64,000 nucleotides of DNA, from contig JAIVFH010000125.1 in assembly GCA_025765595.1 (NCBI GenBank), forward strand, positions 25,883 through 89,882, written 5' to 3'. The translations under genes were made by a program, and so were the position numbers. Source of the stretch: Obelidium mucronatum (Eukaryota; Chytridiomycota; Chytridiomycetes; Chytridiales; Chytriomycetaceae). The notes below the pieces were generated by a model, which saw only the letters and a list, made by a program, of their open reading frames with translations, did no database searches and was not told the origin of the DNA. This document shows, piece by piece, positions 1 to 11,942 of this stretch (positions are counted from its first letter, which is position 1; each line of letters starts with the position of its first letter).

Positions 1-1
1 A

Positions 2-2395
2 TCGGGCATCAAAAACTGTCAGCACGTTCTGAAAGTGTTGATGGACACCATCGCGCAAGTGAAAGTCGATGAAGCGGTTTCTCGTATTGCTATGGTTAAA
101 GAACGTGTGGGTCTTTATCAGAGCTATGCTACTACTTTTAGTGTTCGGTTGACGGAGTTTGTCAAGAATTTGATTGTTAGCTTGGTTAGTTTACTCCAGT
201 CTTGTTTTTGTGCGAACACGATTACTGAATCCGTTATCGTCAAACAAACTTGAATTAATTGGAAAAACAGGCAGACACGCTTTCAAAAGAAAAGGGTAGA
301 ACCGCGAAACTAAATCTCAAAATCTCTGGTCTCGACGCTGTCCAAATGAAATTATGCCACTACCGCACTCTCATGAAATGGCTCAAATCCATCGACACAC
401 GCAAACAATACGATCTCGAAATGACGTATTCCCATGAGTTTGGCAAATTTTATAAACGTGAACTACGCGAATACCTGGAAAACTTGAAGACCCTGCATAC
501 AAAAAGGAAGCCGACTGTTGAAGAGCAGGATTATGGTAATTATTCAAAATGCGTGTTGTTTTATTTTATTTATCTGAATAGTTTTCTACAGTTTTCATTG
601 TTCCTCAAGTGTCAGTGTCAAGTGCAGCCACAAATGCTTTGACAGCGATGGGATCCAATATGCTTGAAAAGGGGAAAGGTGTTGGATGGAATGTACTGGG
701 GCGCAAAAAGAGTACACGACCTGAAGGAACTACATCTATGGAAGTTGACACAGATGAAGAAACCAGCGGAAAGGCGGCTACGACAGGTATAACGAGAGGC
801 GGAGGAACAATTAAGCGCGGTGATCGGGCGGATGATGATAAGATTTGGCCTGATGAGGTACCATCGCCGCACCCAATCAATTTTGCGTTAAAAGTTCCCA
901 TACATACCACGTCTAGGCAATGATTGAAGTCTACAAATCTCTATGCCCCATGATAATCTGCGAAATGAACTTTGTAATGGACTTTTTTAATCTGCGAAAG
1001 CCGGAAGAAGGAACCGTTCAAGATCTTGAGTTCTCATACGAATGGCTCGAGAATCTACACAATCCGCGGGAAAAATTGAAGGAGTTAAAAGCTCAGAATA
1101 AGTTCAGGTATAGTCCCTGTCTATTCCTTGCCTTCTTTTTATACTCTGACAGTGCAATCTTTATCTCAAAAGTGAACTATATGATGCAATCTTTGATATC
1201 CACGATGACATTTGCGCGTTTTTGGACTGGGGTTTGAAACACGATCAAACATATACTGTTGGAATCATGGTGCATATTGAAGAATGTATCAACAAGTACG
1301 CAAACACCGTGTACACTGGATTCGTGTATCAAATGGATCTCCTAATGACAAAAGCCGTGCTCAATTTTGAACGCTTTGTGGTAATTATTTTTTTTTTTTG
1401 GCGGGGGAGGGAATTATATTGCAACATCTTGACTTTTGTTTTGGCTTCTTGTCACAGGATGAACAAATCAAAGGAATCGAAGAAACCAAAGTCACGTTCC
1501 GTAAGCGCCAAGGAATCCTCCCCTTCATTCGCACTTTCCCAAAGTTTGTGGATCACATGGAAAAATGTGTTGATGGAACATCGCTGCCACAAGGACAGGC
1601 CAGGACGGTAGTGAGTAACGCGTATTCAAGGATTGTGAAGTGTATTTTCGATACTTTGGAAGCTATGGCCAAGGACCAGAATGATGGAAAGGGGGAATCA
1701 AAAACGGATGATAAAGAGAGTTTGAATGTTCATATATTGACTATTGGTTAGTTTTGCATTCTTTTTTTTAAAAAATACTTTCACGATTATATCAAGAGCT
1801 AAAAAAATGATTTAGAAAACATGCACCACTTTCACTCTGAGATCCGAGCCAGAAAGATTGCCGGCCTCGAACAGTTTGTCAAGGCTTCCAAAGTCCTTTA
1901 TGACGTGAATGTGGAGGCATATATCAAAATTGTTATTCGAAAACCATTGGGAAAGCTCTTGGTAAGTGCACACCCTGCCTTGTGTTATTCTTATTCACTC
2001 AACATTGCCGCGTTTTTATTTTCCAGGAATTCTTTGAAAACGTTGAGAATCTTCTCAAATCAAACGCGCCAGAAGAAGTCTCATTCCACCTACACAAAGT
2101 ATCTCTCCGCGACGTTTTGAAAAAGTATCCTGGAAAAGAAATCAAAAAGGGCCTCGAACAATTATACAAGAAGGTGGAAAAGAGTTTTACAGCCACGGAG
2201 GAAGAGGCTGGAACAAACAGCCACAGTGGTTCATTGTTGCAAGTCGTGTGGCGTGGAATTCAGGAAGCGTGTGCAAAGAATCTGAAGCGGTATGAGGAAC
2301 TGATTGCGCTTTGTTATTCTGATACAGGGTTGAAAGTTGAGTTTACCATGGATGATTTGTTGGGATATTTCAGTGAGCTTGCGCAGAACCATTAA
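2..2395 (+). CDS. SEC3: Exocyst complex component Sec3 (EXOC1), C-terminal part, multi-exon
   Basis: Sec3 is a subunit of the octameric exocyst, which tethers secretory vesicles to the plasma membrane during polarised growth. The 5' end lies outside the window; the first visible exon reads in frame from base 2. At least seven exons can be joined by GT-AG introns (for example gtaagt at about 1961 and a TTCCAG acceptor at about 2025). The exons give the helical Sec3 C-terminal domain: a block ending in MNFVMDFFNLRKPEEG, then IHDDICAFLDWGLK, then RKRQGILPFIRTFPKF. The last exon has the typical tail with KYPGKEIKKGLEQLYKKVEK, LLQVVWRGIQEAC and FTMDDLLGYFSELA before TAA. An acidic, Gly-rich insert at about 620-900 is low complexity. 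The exact edge of the small exon near 913-923 is uncertain. The 3' end faces the next gene tail to tail with 63 bp between. Confidence 0.9.
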
Positions 2396-2458
2396 AAAAC
2401 AAAAGAAAAATGTTATAATTACTGCGCATTTGGTCGTTTTTGTTTGCACTTTTATTGC

Positions 2459-3389
2459 TCAACATTTACTCAACCCAACAATCTTTCCTTTGGAAACCAA
2501 AACCAGTTTCACCTTCATTGCAACAAGAGAGAAGGGAACAACCCCCAAGACAAGTTCAGTGAGAATCAAGATGGTACCCATAAATTGCAAGTTATCAGCA
2601 TGATGCGCCGTTGCATTCAAGTATACATATAAAATGTAAAGCCCTAGAGCTACAAACGAAGCACCCGAAGTCCATATACCGTATTTGGCAACAATCGGGT
2701 AGTATAATGCTGCCTTTGAATCTTCCCCTTTCAATTCCCGAATTTGCAACGTCTTTTCAGAAAGCTGTTTTGCGCATGAGAAGGCGAAAAAGGATTCTAG
2801 AATCAAAACAAGCGTTGCTGAAACAGCAGTGGTGACATTGTGGTATAACAAGGCGTCCTTGAATTTCAGGGGAAGCGCTTGAATGCAGGGAGGAAAGAAA
2901 CAGACAATATACGTAATATAAAGAAGCGCATGAAAGCCGCGAACAACGGTTACGGAAGAGTAGTTGTGGATAATGTCGATTGTTCTCAGCCAATTGTATG
3001 ACTGGGGGGGGTTTTTTTTTTTGAAACATGGTAAATCTCTCGTGACCACTGAGCGAAGAGTTTCTTACCATGTTTAAAACAAGGGACAACGCAAAGAACG
3101 TAGATCGCGTAATCCGCGTCGAAAAAGTGCTTTCTTGAGAATCCATTGAGGCTGCACCAAAATAAACCGAAACGCAGATGAGAAACAAAAGCAAGCGTAT
3201 ATTCTTGGGACCTTGAATAAGAATTTTTCCATCGTGGACGTAGACCATAAAAGCCACAAGAGACAGTGTAAGAAGGGTAATTGCAACAGCCAGAAACGAA
3301 CAGACTGTAGATGAAAACTGAAGCATCAGAGGATCCTTTGTTTTTTGATATGAACACATTATATGGTGAACAGTCCAAAAACTATCCAA
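2459..3389 (-). CDS. Seven-helix integral membrane protein of unknown function, two exons
   Basis: Joining 3389 to about 3068 with about 3003 to 2459 across a GT-AG intron (it contains the G7/T11 run near 3003-3022) gives a protein of about 280 residues with seven hydrophobic stretches. Examples are SFLAVAITLLTLSLVAFMVY, RLLLFLICVSVYFG, HALLYITYIVCFF, TAVSATLVLILESFFAF and GTILILTELVLGVVPFSLVA. The C-terminal tail after helix seven is short and basic. The layout is like a small receptor or transporter-like 7TM protein, but I recognise no family motif. The start is unclear: no ATG lies in this frame upstream of base 3389 before a stop, so translation may begin at the ATG near 3370 or in an unseen exon. 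It is divergent from the SCYL2 gene, whose ATG is only about 110 bp away, so the two may share a promoter region. Confidence 0.7.
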
Positions 3390-3501
3390 AGCTAGAGCAC
3401 CTGTAAAATCAAAACTGGAGTTGAATCAGCCATTATATATGTTTTTTTTTATTTAGTTTGGCATTGTTCTCCTTGTTCTCCCATTTGACCAACCAAAACC
3501 A

Positions 3502-6500
3502 ATGCTCAAGTGGCTGGGACTCAACGCCACCGTGAGTGCATTCGAAGTCGGAGAACAGATTGGGTCCGGCGGCGCAGGTCCGATTGCTTTGGTTGTTTAG
3601 CTCCAATCTAAACTAACGCTACAACTTTTTGGGTCCCAAAGGTCTCCACTGGAAAGTATATTCAGCAACAAAGAAAAGCTCGCAAAAGTCTTCTTCTCTT
3701 TTTGTCTACGAAAAAAAGGACAAGGAAACCTGCGATTTGCTCAAGAGAGACGTTGCAACTCTGTCCCGCTTGAGACATCCTTCACTACTGGAAGTCTCAG
3801 AACCAGCGGATGACTCCAAAAGTGTTCTCTCGTTTGCTTCAGAGCCGCTGATTGGCTGCTTGGCGAATGTGCTCGGGAACTGGTCCAACGTCGATAAAAG
3901 GCAGAAACAAACTCTGGAACTAGATGAAATCGAGATCCAAAAGGGTCTTTTGCAGGTCATCAAAGGACTCGAATTCTTGCATCAGAACAAGTGGATCCAC
4001 GCTTGTCTGTCGCCGGAATCAATCTTTATTAATGCAAAGGGGGACTGGAAGATAGCTGCCTTCACATTTGCACAGTCGTGTTCAAACTCGGCTGACGGCT
4101 ATTCCACCTTCTATTTATCCAATTATCCTCCGTTCTGTTCTCCGTCATTGGACTTTCTGGCGCCAGAAGCAGTGTTGGACTCTCGCGTTGATTCTCGTTC
4201 GGATATTTGGTCGTTGGGCTGTCTCATTTATGCAATCTTTAATCAGGGCGTTTCGCCGCTTTACACGAATGATAATCTGCAAAGTTATCGATCGAAAGTT
4301 GGGGCGGTTCATTTACATGTTGATGTTGCAAAGAACGTTCCATCTTCTCTTGTCGGTGTGTTGTTTTTGTTGCGTGAATACTCCGTGTCAAACTTTTATT
4401 CGAACAAAGATACTGCCGAAGGCGGTGAATAATTGCTTGAAGACCTAATCCATCTCTGTCACGAATCCCAACTCTCAGTCGAGAACCCCACACACGTGTA
4501 CCATTTCAACATACTGAGGAAAAAAAAACCATTATTTGTAGAACCGCTACAAAGAATGATCCAAAAAGACCCTGCATCTCGATTATCCCTTGCCGAATTC
4601 CAAACGTCGGCATTCTTTGATAATATCCTCGTTTCCACAATCAGTTTTTTGGAAGCGTTTGTGGAAAAGAATCAAATCAGTAAAGCGCAGTTCTTGAAGG
4701 GGCTTGTCAAAATGTTGCCACAGGTACGTATTTGGGCCGTACTATCGCCGATAAGTCGGTGGATTACTTCTTTTCTTGATTTCCATTCTTGTATCGTCGA
4801 AGTGCTGAGAAGGACTTTCAATATTACTTTTTTGATGCCCATTACTCACCGAAATTTCTATAAACAGTTCTCAATGAAACTGGTAAACCGAAAAATTCTA
4901 CCGGCTCTATTGAACGAAATAAAGGATCCACTCATGGTGAGGGATAAACATTCCAAGCTTGCAACTTAACCGAATTAAAAAAAAAAATCCAGACGCCATT
5001 TGTCCTACCTAATATTTTCTGGATCAGCGAACACAGCACGAATGAAGAATTCAATGCAAGGATACTACCTGCACTGAAATCTGTATTTAAAATCACAGGT
5101 TTGCCTAAATTTAGTTTGTTTTTTTGATGATCCAATTGTTAATAACAATTGGATTAAAAAAAAACCAGACCCCCCGCAAGCTATTTTACTGCTCCTTTCG
5201 CGAATGGATATATTCTTGAAGAAGGTCCCATCGGCTGAAGTTTTCAAACAAGGTTTTGGCTCTTTAAGTTGACCGCCGTTTCATATTGACTGATTAAACA
5301 AAAAACAAAAAACTTGTGCTGCTATAGACGTAATGCCCCTCGTCTATAGCGCCCTCGATATCCCCGTCCCACAAGTCCAAGAACAAGCCATCAAAATGAT
5401 CCCCTCTCTCCTCTCCAAGCTAGATTTCACGTCAACAAAATCCATCCTCTTCCCAAAAATCCAAGCAATCTACCTAAGCACAACCAGCCTAAGTATCCGA
5501 ATCGCATGCTTAATTACAATCCACGGGATGCTCAAAATCTTGGATAAATTCACGATTGTGGAGAAACTCATTCCCGTGTTGAAACAAAACAAGGTCAGGG
5601 AGGCGGGGCTTTTGCTTGCGATTTTGGCAGTGTATGATGAGGTTTCGCGGCATGTGGATAGAGAGGTTGTTGCGGGGGAAGTGTTGCCGGAGGTTTGGAA
5701 AATGTCTGTGGATCAAGTTTTGAATGTGAAGCAGGTTTTTTTTTTCGTTTCTTTTTTTTCTTCTTCTTTCTGTTGGTCTTCTTTTTTTTCGGACCTGAGT
5801 GTTTTTTTAACATTTTTTGTCGTTTTTTGGATAGTTCAAGAAGTTTATGAAAGTGATTCGCGAGTTGACGGATCGCATTGAGGAGCAACACACAAAGTTT
5901 TTGGAGGAAGTCAAGAGCATGGACACTCCTTCTCAATCGACGGCCGCGGAAGGTGGAACTACTAATACCACAGATGTGTCTCCGAAACCGGATGACTTTG
6001 CTAGGTAAGGGTTTCTGATCTCTTAAAATTCACTCGGAAAGCTGATATTTCCCATTTGAAGTCTCGTCAGGGGATCCTCTTCAACGAATACAGCTCCGAT
6101 GAAATCATCTTCTCAAAATTTATCAGCTACTAGCAATATGGCCAAATCGAATGGCTTCACGGATGATTGGGTTGAATTCGACCACCAACCCGCGACTTCC
6201 AATGCAATACAAACAACAAGAACATCTCAATCAAACACATCAAATAATTTTGCAAACTGGGGCGCGGCGACATCGTCGGTATCAGCTGTATCTGCCGTGA
6301 AACCGTCAACCACTGTGAATATGGGAATGCAGGAATCTCTGATTCCAACTCTGGTGGGACCGCCTGCCCCACAACATCAAATACATCATAAACCGTCCCT
6401 ACAGCACTTTGGAAACATGTCGTCACTCCCGCCTCAGCATTCTTCAATATCTGTAATGAGTGGCGGAACAACGGCGTTCCCGAATGCAGGAGTTGGTGGC

Positions 6501-6719
6501 ACTCCTGATCTTTTTACAAATGGAAGCGGGTGGAACGCAGCAAACTCAATGGTTCAGCAACACACGCAAGCTGCTGTTCAACAACCGACAATGGTACCCC
6601 TTGGTGTAAATGCAGCGCAATTCCATGGCAGCAACGCAGTGAATGGCAGTGAGCGGGGGGGCAGCAGCACGACGCAAAAGCGAAATCAAAGGCTGAATGA
6701 GTTTGACCCCTTTGGCTGA
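3502..6719 (+). CDS. SCYL2: SCY1-like protein 2 (SCYL2/CVAK104-type) pseudokinase with HEAT repeats
   Basis: SCYL2 proteins are catalytically weak or dead kinases that bind clathrin coats and act in Golgi-endosome traffic. Exon 1 begins MLKWLGLNATVSAFEVGEQI and carries the Gly-rich loop. A GT-AG intron (about 3576-3641) leads to the kinase-like domain. The HRD motif is replaced by IHACLSPESIFIN and the DFG motif by IAAF, so key catalytic residues are missing, as in the family. The SRSDIWSLGCLIYAIF helix follows. Later exons carry the SCY1-type transition (RMIQKDPASRLSLAEFQTSAFFDNI) and HEAT repeats (VPQVQEQAIKMIPSLLSKLD, SLSIRIACLITIHGMLKILD). The tail is Ser/Asn/Gln-rich and ends FDPFG. About nine exons are needed; poly-A/T runs sit just before several acceptors. 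Exon edges between 4290 and 4440 and 4720 and 4800 are my inference. Confidence 0.88.
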
Positions 6720-6756
6720 CCGAAGAAATAAAAGAAATAAAATTTTAGCCAAATCA

Positions 6757-7757
6757 ATGGCCAACCACGCCCTCTTTGTGCGCTACTTGGCGCACCCGCC
6801 AATCAAGATCCAGACGCACTTTGACGACCGCGGCGAGCCCAGAAAGAGTCCGCTTACTAGTGTGGCTGATGTGCTTGCGGCCGCCGCCGCCGACGCCGCG
6901 CGCCGCCGGCTTGGCGTGCCGCCCGACGTCGGCGCCCTCAGCCTCCACTGCGGCCCGACTCGCCCGTGGCGGGCTTGGCGGCCACCAGCAAGAATCCGCT
7001 GGCCATCACGTGCGGCATCCGTCCCGATGTCAAAACCCGCATCTGGAAATCTGTCGTTCACATCTCCTGCGACAAATTCAGCGGAACGGGAATCATCATC
7101 GACAAAGCAGACGGCGACCTGTACATCCTCACAAATTTGCATCTGCTGGGAACTGATAACGCTGTCTTGAGTCATGTCAAACAAGAAGTTGCTCGGTACA
7201 AGAAAATTCATCATGGCACTGCGCATTTGGTAACAAGGTCCAAAGTCGACCGCGAATCTTCAAGCGATTCCATTAAAATTACAATCCAACAATATACTGG
7301 AAGCTCTGTCTTGGAGTTTGTCTTGGAATTTGTCCTTGACGACTCAACCTGCTGGGCAGCTAGTGGTTCATTTGACTTTATGATATTTCGAGTACCTGCG
7401 TCGGCCGATTGCACACTAGAGAAGAGTGTATTGAGTGTTGCTGATTATCGCCCTAATTTGCCAGTCCATATATTCGGATTTCCTGGAATTTTGGGTGTAG
7501 ACAAGGAGTTTGAGCACAATTACTGTGCCATCACAGCAGAAATTATGGGAAAAGATATCATGGGACATGTAATTCTCTCGGCTCTATCAACTCCTGGTCT
7601 TTCTGGCAGTGGTATAGTATGTACGTCACGCGGCTTTCCTATTGGTTACCTTTGTGGGGGATTTAATATATCAGGAAATGAGCATTTTCAATGCTATGGA
7701 TATGGTTTCGAGTTTGTTCCAAAGCATCTTCCCAGATTTCTACCACGTGTGCTTTGA
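6757..7757 (+). CDS. Effector-like protein: N-terminal header plus trypsin-like serine protease domain (one frame break)
   Basis: The ATG at 6757 lies 37 bp after the SCYL2 stop. The first about 65 codons (LAHPPIKIQTHFDDRGEPRK, then an Ala-rich stretch and LGVPPDVGALSLH) resemble ubiquitin-like headers of Crinkler-type effectors in early-diverging fungi; this is from memory of the family. The reading then jumps by one base near 6948-6960, in a GGCCCG tract, into a frame that runs unbroken to 7757. That part reads as a chymotrypsin-fold peptidase: SGTGIIID, then the His box LTNLHLLG, the Asp box SGSFDFMIFRV, and the Ser box STPGLSGSGIV, so all three catalytic residues appear present. No transmembrane segment is visible. 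GC content is much higher in 6800-7000 than around it, suggesting a separate origin of the header. The frame break may be a missing base, a short intron or decay. Confidence 0.6.
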
Positions 7758-7830
7758 TTGAGACGTTTGATGCCTTCAATAATTTTTATTTTATTCTTTT
7801 TTTATTGTTATGTTTTATGTATGAGTGTAG

Positions 7831-8226
7831 GTGGTTTGGATCGACTATACAATCAATATTTTCCAGACACACTCTTTGAAACTCAAGCATGTTATGCAGT
7901 TTGCCAACATGCTTGTCAATGGTGGATTTGGCTCACAAAGTGAACAACATGAATGTTATGGATATGGGATAGAGTGTCTGCCAAACCTGTCGTATCCCTC
8001 ATTACCTCCCTCATTACTAACACTATCTAAGCCCCTATTTATTCCCACTTATTCTCTATCTCACATTATATTATCTGCCTTATCTATCTGTCTGTTATAC
8101 TTATTTGATTTATTTGTGTGTAAGAATAATAAATTCCCAAAGTTCCAAAGGACGTCATCGTTCACTCCCCTCACTCCTCCTCCATACAATAACAGACACC
8201 CCAAAACCATCTCCCGCGGTTTTTGA
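7831..8226 (+). pseudogene. Possible downstream exon or relic of a second protease C-terminus
   Basis: After an AT-rich stretch with a TGTAG acceptor-like site at about 7830, an open frame contains HECYGYGIECLPNL. This echoes FQCYGYGFEFVPKHL at the end of the protease domain just upstream. Either the gene has a further exon or a tandem copy of its end has decayed. The 3' part is low-complexity Ser/Leu/Pro and shows no domain. Confidence 0.3.
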
Positions 8227-8591
8227 AGGGCTACAAATCTGTGCGCCACTTGTCCATCGTTCGTCATAGAGCGCGTCACAGGCCTCAATCACATGACGCA
8301 TTCACCCAAACTAGTTTCCCATTCATGGTTCTAAAAACAGGCGGGGAAGAGCAATAAAATAATGCAAAAAATAAAACTTGACTACTCGTTTCTGTGTACC
8401 CTAGCCATATGGTTTATGAGAATCAAGTAGGAGACAGACAGGAAACCATAACTAATTACTCACTGCTTTTGTGAACGGCGTTGGGGGGGTTGTGTGCGTT
8501 GTCCATTGTTTGAAAGCCGTTTTCGTTGTTTCTCCTTGAACCAACTTTGCATAAAATCATCGCAAGAGGCTACAACACCCCACCCAATAAG
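8227..8591. other. Intergenic stretch with no gene seen
   Basis: I see no sustained coding frame, repeat or RNA gene here. It lies between the protease locus and the tRNA gene. Confidence 0.5.
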
Positions 8592-8673
8592 CGTCCTGCA
8601 CAGGATTCGAACCTGCGCTCCCAGAGGGAAATGCCTTAGCAGGGCACCGCGTTAACCACTCCGCCAACGGGAC
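8592..8673 (-). tRNA. tRNA-Ser, anticodon GCT
   Basis: On the minus strand the 82 bases fold as a class II tRNA. The D arm reads TGGCGGAGTGGTTAACGC, the anticodon loop is CTGCTAA (anticodon GCT, serine AGY codons), there is a long variable arm (TTCCCTCTGGGA), and the T arm is GCAGGTTCGAATCCTGT. The acceptor stem pairs except for one C-A mismatch at the fifth pair and one G-U pair. No intron is visible. The Tc1 element's left end starts 190 bp away. Confidence 0.8.
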
Positions 8674-8862
8674 CTGTTTACTGTCTTATCAATTTTTAAT
8701 TTAGTTATCAACACACATTTCCAACAGTAGAGACCTACACGCCAGTTAACGCAATGAATTGCTTTTTTTGTCTGGTCGAAAATACAGATACGGCCACAAC
8801 GCGTGTCAGGCTGGTTAACAGGCTTTTTAAAACACGCTTTTAAATCTGCAAAAAACGATTTA

Positions 8863-9015
8863 CAGCTGATTGCAAAAAAAATGCAACCGGCAGCCAAAAA
8901 AAAATAAAAATTATTGTGAAAAAACAGTGAAATTATTGTGAAATTATTGTGATTTTACAGTTGAACTTTGCACGGCTTTTGAGCACATGCCAATTACAGT
9001 GTTGCATGCACCCCT
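8863..9015 (+). repeat. Left terminal inverted repeat of the Tc1/mariner element
   Basis: It matches the reverse complement of 11943-12116 with few substitutions. It lacks one 21-bp unit of the internal short repeat (variants of aaattattgtgaaaaaacagtg) that the right copy has. Confidence 0.9.
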
Positions 9016-9067
9016 TACAAAATAAGAAGTGTCTTGAGCGTGTCTTTTGTAAATTCATTCGCAAAAC

Positions 9068-10738
9068 ATGAGCGTGAATCGCGCAGTCTGCTATTTTTGC
9101 AATGAGTGCTTTGATTGCAAGAAAGTAAGGATCACTCACATCCAAATATTGAAAATTGAAGGGCCGGACTTAATCCCTTTTTCAGAACAATAGCATTTGT
9201 GGTTGTCCTTCCAGTAATCGCGGCCCAACAGGAAATCGTGGAGCCATTGTGAAAGACAAAGAGATTCCTTTTGTGATCTCTCGTCAACATGATTCCCAAC
9301 CAGCCGTTCGCCCAAGAGCACACATTTCACTCTGTCACAGGCATCGTGCTGATTTCGATGCAAACAGAAAACAAGTGGAATTGATTACAGCTGGTGAGTT
9401 TTATTTGTTTTACTTCGCTTTGTTTTTGCAACTCACCAGAATCTAGAGGATGACAACAATGAAAAGGAGAATACCAATCAAGAATTCACCACATTGCTTC
9501 CACTAAGCAAGAAGCAAGGCTTGTCCAGCGAAACTCACAGCTTGAGCAGTGAAAATGACAATTCTTCGGACATTCACCCAACAAAGAAGATCAAAGTTGA
9601 ATCCGACATTTGTAAGTATCCAATCAGATAGTAAAATAAACCACCTCGTAACAGCATGCTATAATCTTGTAGTGATTCCAGTGACATGCCTTGTTTTTGG
9701 TGGGACATTGAAGCAGTTGGATGCAACAGCAATTCCTGTCAACCCAAAGGAGATGGAATCATTGACCAGTCAAATGTTTCTTAAACGTGTGGGGGAAAGA
9801 ATGCCAGAATGGTTTCCACTTGTGAAGCTTGGCTTTCGTGCAAGCAAATCAAATAACCCTGAGACCATCAGCCATGATGATCAATTCAAACTTCGCCTCC
9901 AGAACTTCAAATTTACAGGGACCAGTACGTTTGTTGTTTTCAAAGCGGTTTCGGCAAATGACGTTCCTGGTAGTGTCACATATGAACAATTTTTTTTCTT
10001 GTTGTTTGAACGTCAGTGCTGAAACCACCAATAGCGCCACGTCCTCGCCAGCAATTAGCTCCAGCAAAGCGAGCTTTAGTCAGCAGCCAGCCAGCAGCCG
10101 TATTTCAATCGGAAATCGAGCTTCGGCGCCGCGTTGTAAACACTTGCAAAGTAGATAGATGAAAAGCACAAGGAGTAAGTGTTTGAAAAAGGGTTCGGTG
10201 TCAACTAACAGTATTCAAGAATGACCCAGAACAGACTAACGTAACATTGTCGAGCCCCCCCGATCTCCCCTTGTTTGACTCTATTCATGCGGTTAATGTC
10301 AGTCAGCCACCTTATTCTCGTGCATTTCAAGCCGTTCCAATTGCTGCTGATGGTGCTTTGCAGCAACAGTTGCCAAAACCAAATACATCTAATGCGACTG
10401 CACACACAATTGTTCCAGCAGTTGTTGCCCAATCCTCAACACCATCTCAATTAGGGACTGCTCGAATGGCTTTGGAAAGACGAATTGAAGGAAATCTCTC
10501 TCTGCGAGCTCACCCTGATGTTCTTTTCGTTGGTCCAGATGACACCATTACCACTTTGTTGGAAATGGTTAGCTTTCCTTTTGATCGATTCAGTAATTGC
10601 ACTTATACAGGATATGTTTCTGGAGTTCAATTCGGAATGCAAGGCAAGCTTTTGGAGTCATTTGGAACCAGCGAGGAGTTGAACATTCGTTGTCGCGTTT
10701 CTGACAGATTGGAAGGGTTTTTTGATGACTTTGAATAA
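9068..10738 (+). CDS. Passenger gene of the Tc1/mariner element: Cys-rich zinc-finger-like protein, six exons
   Basis: Joining 9068-9124, 9186-9393, 9447-9611, 9673-9969, 10017-10150 and 10220-10738 over GT-AG introns gives 1380 bases, exactly 460 codons with stop. The 459-residue protein starts MSVNRAVCYFCNECFDCKK, a CxxCxxCxxC cluster. It continues with ICGC and, about 45 residues on, SLCHRHRADF, so several zinc ligands are available. Near residue 140 is a basic nuclear-localisation-like stretch (PTKKIKVE). The middle (LVFGGTLKQLDATAIPVNP to QFKLRLQNFKFTG) may be a folded domain I do not recognise; a Pro/Gln/Ala-rich linker and an acidic end (GFFDDFE) follow. It faces the transposase gene and starts 53 bp inside the left repeat. 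A DNA-binding or regulatory role in transposition is a guess. The last splice site has an alternative acceptor a few bases upstream. Confidence 0.75.
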
Positions 10739-10813
10739 TCAACTTCCCTTGAATTTCTTGCTCATATCCTTTGTTTTCATTGAATAAAATCCATTGTATT
10801 ATGTTTTATTTAG

Positions 10814-11912
10814 TTATCGAAAGTTGCAATATCTATAGCATGAATCAGCAAGCGCTGGAGAGAACGAAACACACGCAGCATTGATTGCATAATAACGGTC
10901 CTTTGATTGCACCCATTCTCTATTTCTTCTCAACCACTGCTTCACATGAAAGAAGGAAGGCTCAATAGGTGTCAAGTCGGGTGAATATGGTGGCAAAAAA
11001 ATAAGAAGTACTCCAGCATCGAAACAAGCCTGCTGAATATCGGGATCCTTGTGGATTCGAGCATTATCACAGACAAGAACGGAGTTTGGAGCAGGGTATC
11101 TGTTGCACTTCGGAAGCTAAGTTGAAAATTGAGTACACAGTTACACAGTTCAACTCAAATGTGCAACCAACCAGCTTTTCGACTAGGAAAGATAGCACAT
11201 CTTCGGAATTCATGGAGCCCGGCTGTATTTGATGAGCCAAATAACCGTGGGATAAAGAGCAAGCGGCCAGAATTGTGTATCGCAGTCCTCGAACAAAAGG
11301 CGTTGTACAAACTGCCCGCATGCCTTTCAATCCATAGCCCCGTCGCCGCTCTAGCGACTTTTCGTTCCATGCAGCCTCATCAAAGAAGATCAATTCGTTA
11401 CGGTTGAACTGCGCAATGAACTGCAAAAAAGCAGCACGTTGAGCCTCATTTCGTTCGGATGCCCTATGAGAGAGCTGCAACGATTGTAAATAAAGAAGAG
11501 CTCTGCAAAAACAAATTACCTGCTTGTAGGTCATTCCGATACGATGTAAGCACCTCCAGACCGTTGCAATTGATATTTTCTTCCTGGTGGCGGCCTCCAA
11601 TTCTTCTTGAAGTTCAAATATATACCAGTCGGCGCGTTGACGAAAGAGGAACTGCAAGTGCTGGGGACATGTCAGAGAACCAATCCTTGTTCATTTTCAA
11701 GAGCAAACCTTAACAGTCCTCTCGCACATTACTCGTTTGATTCCTTTCAACCCTGCGAGTGGGTTGAATAGTAGCCCATATTGATTCCAGCAATTTCGAA
11801 TCCTCAATATTGTGGCTTTATGAATACGATACTTGGCTGCAGATTCTGTGACAGTGATGTTGTCAACCATATCCAAAACAACAAGTAAGCGGAGGTCCTT
11901 CGAGTAAGCCAT
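10814..11912 (-). CDS. Tc1/mariner (IS630-Tc1 superfamily) DD34E transposase, four exons
   Basis: Exons 11912-11709, 11660-11520, 11474-11172 and 11116-10814 join in phase 0 over GT-AG introns to 951 bases, 316 residues. The N-terminus is a helix-turn-helix DNA-binding region (KDLRLLVVLDMVDNITVTES, then AAKYRIHKATILRIRNCW), with a second HTH part ending ISIATVWRCLHRIGMTYKQ. The catalytic core follows: first Asp in ELIFFDEAAW, second Asp in SVLVCDNARIH, and Glu in PYSPDLTPIEPSFF. The spacing from the second Asp to the Glu is 34 residues, i.e. DD34E. Length and motif order fit a complete enzyme that cuts and pastes at TA sites in the nucleus. No stop or frame break is seen. Confidence 0.93.
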
Positions 11913-11942
11913 TTGCAGGCTAATTGTTTCGAAGTTTTTGGC

